Source: Lachnospiraceae bacterium
GTDB lineage: Bacteria; Bacillota; Clostridia; Lachnospirales; Lachnospiraceae
Assembly: GCA_014804495.1 (NCBI GenBank)
Contig: JAAUZS010000001.1
Location: 1 to 9,938, forward strand
Direction of reading: 5' to 3'
DNA: 9,938 bases
The translations under genes were made by a program, and so were the position numbers. The notes below the pieces were generated by a model. That model was not told the DNA's origin. It was given only the letters and a program-made list of their open reading frames with translations, and searched no databases. Positions 1 to 4,198 of this stretch are shown piece after piece (within the stretch, counting starts at the first letter, position 1; the number at the start of each line of letters is the position of its first letter).

Positions 1-1692
1 AGGACAGAGGTGGGAACTGCCGTCACTTTGTTCCTCAATGAAGATTGTCTGGAGTTCTGCAATGAGTACAAGGCCCGTGAGGTTCTGAAGAAATACTGCT
101 CCTTCATGCCCACGGAGATTTATCTGTCCAAGGCAAATACTCAGGAGACCCAGATTATCAAGGTGGACGAGAAGCTGGATGACGATGTGGTACTGGAGGA
201 GATTCATCCCGAGGTCAAGGAGGCTAAGGAAGGTGAGGAGCCGGAAGAGCCCGGTGAGGAGAAGCTGAAGATCAGAAAGCGTCCGGAGCTGATCAATGAG
301 ACCGTGCCTCTGTGGAGCAAGCATCCCAATGACTGTACCAAGGAGGAGTATCTGGCCTTCTACCGCAAGGTGTTCCAGGACTATAAGGAGCCTTTGTTCT
401 GGGTACACCTGAATATGGATTATCCTTTTAACCTGAAAGGAATTCTGTACTTCCCCAAGATCAATATGGAGTACGAATCCATTGAGGGAACCATCAAGCT
501 GTACAATAACCAGGTGTTTATCGCCGACAATATTAAGGAAGTTATTCCGGAATTTCTGTTGCTGCTCAAGGGTGTTATCGACTGCCCGGATCTGCCTCTG
601 AATGTGTCCAGAAGCGCACTGCAGAATGACGGCTTTGTGAAAAAGATTTCCGAATTTATCAGCAAGAAGGTGGCTGACAAGCTCTCCGGCATGTGCAAGA
701 CGGAGAAGGAAGAGTATGACAAGTACTGGGATGATATCAGTCCCTTTATCAAGTTTGGCTGCCTGAAGGACGACAAGTTCTGCGAGAAGATGAATGACTA
801 TATCCTCTTCAAGAATCTGGAGGGCAAGTACCTGACTCTGCCGGAGTGTCTGGAGGTGAAGCCCACGGATGCCGAGGAGACAGACAGCGCCGCAGACGGA
901 AGCGGCGAGACTGCGGAGGCAGAGAGCGGCAACGCTGTGGACGGAAGTGGCGAGACTGCGGAGGCAGAGAGCGGCAGCGCTGTGGACGAGAACGGCGAAA
1001 AAGTGGAGGCCGAGATCGTGACTGATGAGCCCGCAGAGGCCCAGGAGGCTGAGGACGAGGAAGCCGAGGAGGAGAAGAAAGAGAAGATCATCTACTATGT
1101 GACGGATGAACAGCAGCAGAGCCAGTATATCAATATGTTCAAGGCCGCCAAGATGGATGCGGTGATCCTGACTCACAATATTGACCAGCCCTTCATCTCC
1201 CAGCTGGAGTCCAAAAACGAGGGCGTAAAGTTCATGCGCATCGACGCAGATCTGACCGAGACCTTCAAGGCCAAGACCTCCAAGAAGGCGGAGAAAGAGA
1301 TGGAGGAGCAGGCCGAGGCCATCAGCGCCATCATGAAGAAGGCTCTGAAGAATGACAAGATCACAGTCAAGGTGGAGAAGCTGAAAAACAAGAAGATCTC
1401 CTCCGTGATCACCTTGTCTGAGGAGAGCAGACGGATGCAGGATATGATGAAGATGTATTCCATGAACGGCATGGATATGGGAGGCTTCGGCAGCGAGGGA
1501 GAGACCCTGGTGCTCAATGCCAACCATCCGCTGGTGCAGTATGTGGTGGAGCATCAGGACGGCGACAACGTGGGAATGATCTGCGAACAGCTGTATGATC
1601 TGGCAAAACTCCAGCATGCACCGCTGACACCGGAGGCCATGACCAAGTTCATTGCACGGAGCAATGATATAATGATGTTGCTGGCGAAATAG
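1..1692 (+). CDS. htpG: Molecular chaperone HtpG (Hsp90 family), 5'-truncated by the window edge
   Basis: This is the last 563 codons of a bacterial Hsp90, an ATP-driven cytoplasmic chaperone that works as a homodimer. The reading frame is open from base 1, so the start and most of the GHKL ATPase domain lie upstream; the GTG at 10 is an internal valine. Visible in order are the end of the N-domain (GTAVTLFLNED), an acidic linker (about residues 57-95), the middle domain with the conserved LPLNVSR loop whose arginine codon is at 610 (the ATP-contacting Arg in the family), a second acidic insert (about residues 282-360) just before IIYYVTDEQQQSQYINMF, and the C-terminal dimerisation domain with LNANHPLVQYV. 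Codons are rich in AAG, GAG and CTG, as in strongly expressed genes and unlike the downstream operon. It ends at TAG 1690-1692. Identity is secure. Confidence 0.97.
   Translation, partial: RTEVGTAVTLFLNEDCLEFCNEYKAREVLKKYCSFMPTEIYLSKANTQETQIIKVDEKLDDDVVLEEIHPEVKEAKEGEEPEEPGEEKLKIRKRPELINETVPLWSKHPNDCTKEEYLAFYRKVFQDYKEPLFWVHLNMDYPFNLKGILYFPKINMEYESIEGTIKLYNNQVFIADNIKEVIPEFLLLLKGVIDCPDLPLNVSRSALQNDGFVKKISEFISKKVADKLSGMCKTEKEEYDKYWDDISPFIKFGCLKDDKFCEKMNDYILFKNLEGKYLTLPECLEVKPTDAEETDSAADGSGETAEAESGNAVDGSGETAEAESGSAVDENGEKVEAEIVTDEPAEAQEAEDEEAEEEKKEKIIYYVTDEQQQSQYINMFKAAKMDAVILTHNIDQPFISQLESKNEGVKFMRIDADLTETFKAKTSKKAEKEMEEQAEAISAIMKKALKNDKITVKVEKLKNKKISSVITLSEESRRMQDMMKMYSMNGMDMGGFGSEGETLVLNANHPLVQYVVEHQDGDNVGMICEQLYDLAKLQHAPLTPEAMTKFIARSNDIMMLLAK
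895..1020 (+). repeat. 45-bp in-frame tandem repeat inside htpG
   Basis: Two nearly identical 45-bp units (895-939 and 940-984), each encoding DGSGETAEAESG(N/S)AV, are followed by a degenerate third unit (985-1020, DENGEKVEAEIV). The two full units differ at only two bases. The array keeps the reading frame and forms the core of an acidic, Glu/Ala/Ser/Gly-rich insert in the HtpG middle domain, probably disordered and solvent-exposed. Confidence 0.93.
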
Positions 1693-1713
1693 GGATATGA
1701 GAACTTGAATATG

Positions 1714-1731
1714 AAAGCAGGGAGCTTTTTT
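1714..1731 (+). terminator. Possible weak intrinsic terminator of htpG
   Basis: A 5-bp stem AAAGC/GCTTT (1714-1718 with 1724-1728) with loop AGGGA runs directly into a T tract, so that 1726-1731 is TTTTTT. It begins 22 bases after the htpG stop. The stem is short and not GC-rich, so efficiency is doubtful; the hairpin at 1828-1857 is an alternative terminator. Confidence 0.4.
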
Positions 1732-1827
1732 CAATGAGAAAATGCCTGGACAGATAGAGGACATCTTCCGTGCCGTCACTTTTTCAGGAGACCGATGAGT
1801 TCCCAAGTCAAAAAGAGAGGAGTTGTG

Positions 1828-1857
1828 AGAAATGGAATTGCAATCATTCCATTTTTT
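1828..1857 (+). terminator. Hairpin with T tract, likely intrinsic terminator
   Basis: A perfect 9-bp stem (AAATGGAAT at 1830-1838 with ATTCCATTT at 1846-1854) has a 7-base loop and can extend outward by a G-T, an A-T and a further G-T pair. The right arm merges into a run of six T (1852-1857). This is better formed than the hairpin at 1714 and probably shields the downstream operon from htpG read-through. The stem is AT-rich, so strength is uncertain. Confidence 0.55.
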
Positions 1858-1896
1858 ACAGCTCCTTTTTGTGTTTATGGAACTTATTGGAAGAAA

Positions 1897-1921
1897 ATGC
1901 GCAAATACAATTATTGCGCAT
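1897..1921. promoter_or_regulatory. Upstream operator-like inverted repeat (paired TGCGCA sites)
   Basis: ATGCGCAA at 1897-1904 is mirrored exactly by TTGCGCAT at 1914-1921, with a 9-base spacer. Each arm itself contains the 6-bp palindrome TGCGCA (1898-1903 and 1915-1920), whose central CG step is typical of LacI-family operators. The centres of the two cores are 17 bp apart. The repeat lies upstream of both promoter candidates. Binding by the adjacent LacI-type protein is inferred from proximity and from recurrence of the same core at 2058-2071. Confidence 0.6.
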
Positions 1922-1956
1922 ATAAAAACACGGGTTGCATTGTGAAAAACAGAATA

Positions 1957-1985
1957 TTGAACCTTAAAACTTTGTTAATTATATA
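1957..1985 (+). promoter_or_regulatory. Alternative sigma-A-like promoter
   Basis: TTGAAC at 1957-1962 and TATATA at 1980-1985 are separated by 17 bases. The -10 is less ideal than that of the promoter at 1989-2017, so this is a secondary candidate for the regulator/GH53/transporter operon. Confidence 0.35.
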
Positions 1986-1988
1986 CAA

Positions 1989-2017
1989 TTGCACGTGAAA
2001 TAGATATCAAATATAAT
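1989..2017 (+). promoter_or_regulatory. Sigma-A-type promoter of the sugar-uptake operon
   Basis: TTGCAC at 1989-1994 and a perfect TATAAT at 2012-2017 are separated by exactly 17 bases, in an AT-rich stretch. The predicted transcript would begin near 2024-2025, giving a leader of about 65 bases before the regulator's ATG at 2090. The promoter is flanked by the operator pairs at 1897-1921 and 2058-2071, a layout that suits repression by DNA looping or by road-blocking. Confidence 0.65.
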
Positions 2018-2057
2018 TAAAATATGATAAATAATATAAAAATTGAAATAAAAGCAA

Positions 2058-2071
2058 TGCGCAATTGCGCA
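2058..2071. promoter_or_regulatory. Perfect 14-bp palindrome, probable LacI-type operator in the leader
   Basis: TGCGCAATTGCGCA is a perfect palindrome made of two overlapping-style copies of the TGCGCA core (2058-2063 and 2066-2071), centres 8 bp apart. It sits about 35-47 bases after the predicted transcription start and just before the ribosome binding site at 2080-2086, so bound repressor could block elongation. In RNA it can also fold as TGCGC/GCGCA with an AATT loop. Its centre is about 155 bp from the centre of the upstream pair. Confidence 0.65.
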
Positions 2072-2089
2072 AAACAAACAGGAGAGTTT

Positions 2090-3091
2090 ATGGACGAAAA
2101 GAAAAAGGTTGAAGTTTCTAAAATTGCAAAAGAACTTGGTATTTCATCGACGACCGTCTCAAGAGCATTGTCCGGAAAGGGAAGGATAAGCGAAGAAACG
2201 AAGAACAGGATTTTAGAATATATCGAAGAAAATCATATCATACCGCAAATCCGGACATCAAAATTTCAAGATAAGAAGACAATGAATATAGCAGTTGTGC
2301 TGCCGGGAGAAGAAAAATATGCAGAGCTTCCGTATTTCACCAAAATGCTGATGGTGCTATACGATTTCTTTAGGGTAAGAGGTTACTGTGTGCTGTTGAT
2401 CAGAACCAGCTGGGATGATCTTGGGGCGCTAAGAGATGTGGTAAGAAAACATAAGATCGACGGAGTGATCCTGACACGTATTTTAGACAATTGTGCGGAT
2501 ATCAAATTTTTACAGGAAAAGGAAGTTCCCTTTGTTGTGGTCGGCTCCATTGATGATGATACCATTTATCAGGTGGATGTGGATCAAAGGGGAGGATGTC
2601 ATGATCTGACAGATATCCTGATCAAAAAGGGGATTAGAAAAATGGCCCTGTTTTGTGCAAATCTGAGGCAGACAGTTTCGCAGTCCAGATTAAATGGCTA
2701 TCTGGACGCAATGCGGGAAAACGATCTGTTGATAGATCACCATCTGATACTGGAGGACGCAGGAGAGAGCAATGTTTTGGAAAAAGGGATTGAAGATATT
2801 TTAAAAGAACAGGTGGAGTGCGTGATATGCAGTGATGACGGGATATGCATTACGGTTTTGGATTATTTCAGACAGTTGGGAATTTCGGTGCCGAGGGACA
2901 TCAAGGTGGCTTCGTTTTTTAACAGCATGCTTTTGGAGGAAAGCAATTCTTCCATTACCAGTATTAATTTTGAATTAGATGAACTGGGAAAAGCGGCAGG
3001 CGGCATGCTCATAAAGCTTTTAACAGGGGAACCCTGTGAAAAAAGGAAGATATTAGGTTATAAAATTCTGTTAAAAGAATCAACACAATAA
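2090..3091 (+). CDS. LacI-family transcriptional regulator of the galactan operon
   Basis: A 333-residue protein, the normal length for the LacI/GalR family. The N-terminus has the helix-turn-helix (about residues 8-30, VSKIAKELGISSTTVSRAL), then the hinge, then a type I periplasmic-binding-protein-like effector domain (from about residue 65) with VICSDDG, ISVPRDIKVASF and SITSINFELDELGKAA, all at family positions. I chose ATG 2090 because AGGAGAG lies at 2080-2086; an in-frame ATG at 2024 coincides with the predicted transcript start. The hinge is odd: aligned on Pro52, the residue corresponding to the DNA-intercalating Leu56 of E. coli LacI is Phe59, and the usual hinge Ala is Thr56. It is the first gene of the operon and the GH53 gene follows after 13 bases. 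It probably represses the operon in the absence of a galactose-containing sugar; the effector is inferred from context only. It resembles B. subtilis GanR in gene context. Confidence 0.93.
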   Translation: MDEKKKVEVSKIAKELGISSTTVSRALSGKGRISEETKNRILEYIEENHIIPQIRTSKFQDKKTMNIAVVLPGEEKYAELPYFTKMLMVLYDFFRVRGYCVLLIRTSWDDLGALRDVVRKHKIDGVILTRILDNCADIKFLQEKEVPFVVVGSIDDDTIYQVDVDQRGGCHDLTDILIKKGIRKMALFCANLRQTVSQSRLNGYLDAMRENDLLIDHHLILEDAGESNVLEKGIEDILKEQVECVICSDDGICITVLDYFRQLGISVPRDIKVASFFNSMLLEESNSSITSINFELDELGKAAGGMLIKLLTGEPCEKRKILGYKILLKESTQ

Positions 3092-3104
3092 GGAGAACAT
3101 GGAT

Positions 3105-4151
3105 ATGAAAAGGGAATTTGTCATGGGCGCAGATATTTCCTCTCTGCAGGCAATGGAGGATAACGGGGCAAAATATTATGATTTTGACGGAAAGGAAAAG
3201 GATGCGATTGAAATCCTGAAGCTGCATGGTGTCAACTGCATCAGATTAAGGATCTGGAACAGCCCCAAAACTTCCTTTGACAGAGGTGATTATTGCGATT
3301 TAAAAAATACGGTCATAATGGCAAAGAGGATAAAACAGGCAGGACTTAAATTTATGCTTGATTTTCATTACAGCGACTCCTGGGCAGACTGGAAGAGCCA
3401 GATGCCCCCGGAAGAATGGGCAGGGCAGAGTAAAGAAAGAATTGCAGAAAGTGTCTACACTTATACGGAAGAGGTATTGGAGGCATTAAAAAAGGCAGAG
3501 GCATATCCGGATATGGTGCAGATTGGAAATGAGATCGGATGCGGACTTTTATGGGACTTTGGAAAACCGGAGCATCCGGAAAATATTGCACTGTTTCTAA
3601 ATCAGGGGATCAAAGCGGTGAGGGAGGCAGATGGGGAAAGGCATCGGACAGAAATTATTTTACATATTGAATGCGGCGCTGATACAGAAAGAACGGAAGC
3701 ATTTTTTAGAACCTTGGAAGAAAATGGTGTGACGGATTATGATGTGATCGGTTTGTCCTACTATCCTTATTGGGCAGGACCCTATGATAAGCTTCAGAAA
3801 AACATGAAAAATCTGGCAGTAAATATTCAAAAACCGGTGTTGGTGGTAGAAACGGCCTTTCCTTATACCGATGTTTCGAATGACGATACCCCTAACCTGG
3901 TTACCTCCAAGCTTACCATAGAAGCGATGGGACTGGAAGCATCCGTTGCCAACCAGCGAAAAGTAACGGAGGAAGTGATCGCTCTTGTAAAAGAGGAAGA
4001 GAATGGATACGGAATCTTTTATTGGGAGCCGGTCTGGTATTGCGTGAGAGGTGTGGGCTACATGAAGGGTGCCGGAAATGAGTGGGAAAATCAGGCAATG
4101 TTTGATCAGACAGGGAAGGTGCTGGACAGCTTACATGCTTTTGAAGCATAA
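3105..4151 (+). CDS. GH53 endo-beta-1,4-galactanase, apparently cytoplasmic
   Basis: A 348-residue glycoside hydrolase family 53 protein (clan GH-A TIM barrel), expected to hydrolyse internal beta-1,4-galactosyl bonds of type I arabinogalactan and its oligosaccharides. Family signatures are intact: GADISSL at the N-terminus, GVNCIRLRIWNSP (42-54), DFHYSDSWADW (86-96), VQIGNE with the acid/base Glu143 (codon 3531), IGLSYYPYW (215-223) and VVETAFPYT with the nucleophile Glu249 (codon 3849). The length matches a lone catalytic domain. No signal peptide or anchor is present, whereas characterised GH53 enzymes are usually secreted, so this one probably acts on imported oligosaccharides. ATG 3105 lies nine bases after AGGAG (3091-3095), which overlaps the last base of the regulator's stop; the in-frame ATG at 3099 is only three bases from it. 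Family assignment is strong; substrate is by family inference. Confidence 0.92.
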   Translation: MKREFVMGADISSLQAMEDNGAKYYDFDGKEKDAIEILKLHGVNCIRLRIWNSPKTSFDRGDYCDLKNTVIMAKRIKQAGLKFMLDFHYSDSWADWKSQMPPEEWAGQSKERIAESVYTYTEEVLEALKKAEAYPDMVQIGNEIGCGLLWDFGKPEHPENIALFLNQGIKAVREADGERHRTEIILHIECGADTERTEAFFRTLEENGVTDYDVIGLSYYPYWAGPYDKLQKNMKNLAVNIQKPVLVVETAFPYTDVSNDDTPNLVTSKLTIEAMGLEASVANQRKVTEEVIALVKEEENGYGIFYWEPVWYCVRGVGYMKGAGNEWENQAMFDQTGKVLDSLHAFEA

Positions 4152-4168
4152 AATCAAAAGTCTTAGAG

Positions 4169-4185
4169 TGCGTGCAGGGCACGCA
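4169..4185 (+). promoter_or_regulatory. Intercistronic hairpin abutting the binding-protein ribosome binding site
   Basis: TGCGTGC (4169-4175) pairs perfectly with GCACGCA (4179-4185) around a 3-base loop. The last stem base is the first A of the AGGAAGG ribosome binding site (4185-4191) of the next gene. No T tract follows, so it is not an intrinsic terminator. Likely roles are mRNA protection or processing that raises binding-protein output, or control of ribosome access. It lies in the widest gap (47 bases) inside the operon. Confidence 0.6.
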
Positions 4186-4198
4186 GGAAGGTATAAAC

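Larger units (their letters stand above)
1693..2089. other. Intergenic region between htpG and the regulator gene
   Basis: About 400 bases without a convincing gene. Its left part (1693-1860) holds two hairpins with T tracts. Its right part becomes strongly AT-rich and carries the operator-like repeats and promoter candidates listed separately. A 67-codon reading frame at 1795-1998 has an AGGAG four bases before its ATG but crosses the hairpin at 1828-1857 and has no recognisable protein features, so it is not called. No tRNA or known riboswitch is recognised. Confidence 0.7.

Noticed and set aside
798..1091. 97-codon minus-strand frame rich in Ser/Ala/Pro repeats
   Set aside because: It is simply the reverse complement of the acidic tandem repeat in htpG; the repetitive look comes from that repeat.
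1771..1782. 12-base match TGCCGTCACTTT between the htpG start of the window (18-29) and the intergenic region
   Set aside because: A shared 12-mer is expected by chance at this window size, with no flanking similarity and no sign of an attachment site or mobile element.
1795..1998. 67-codon reading frame with an AGGAG four bases upstream of its ATG
   Set aside because: It crosses a terminator-like hairpin (1828-1857) and the upstream operator pair, has no recognisable domain, and lies in promoter DNA. A real small protein is not excluded but cannot be supported.
2024..2089. N-terminal extension of the regulator from ATG 2024
   Set aside because: It coincides with the predicted transcription start, lacks a ribosome binding site, would translate through the operator palindrome, and adds 22 residues not seen in LacI-family proteins. 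ATG 2090 has AGGAGAG and fits the family start.
4172..4198. GTG start at 4172 for the solute-binding protein
   Set aside because: It lies inside the hairpin stem with no ribosome binding site, while ATG 4199 has AGGAAGG at a 7-base distance and gives a normal basic signal start.
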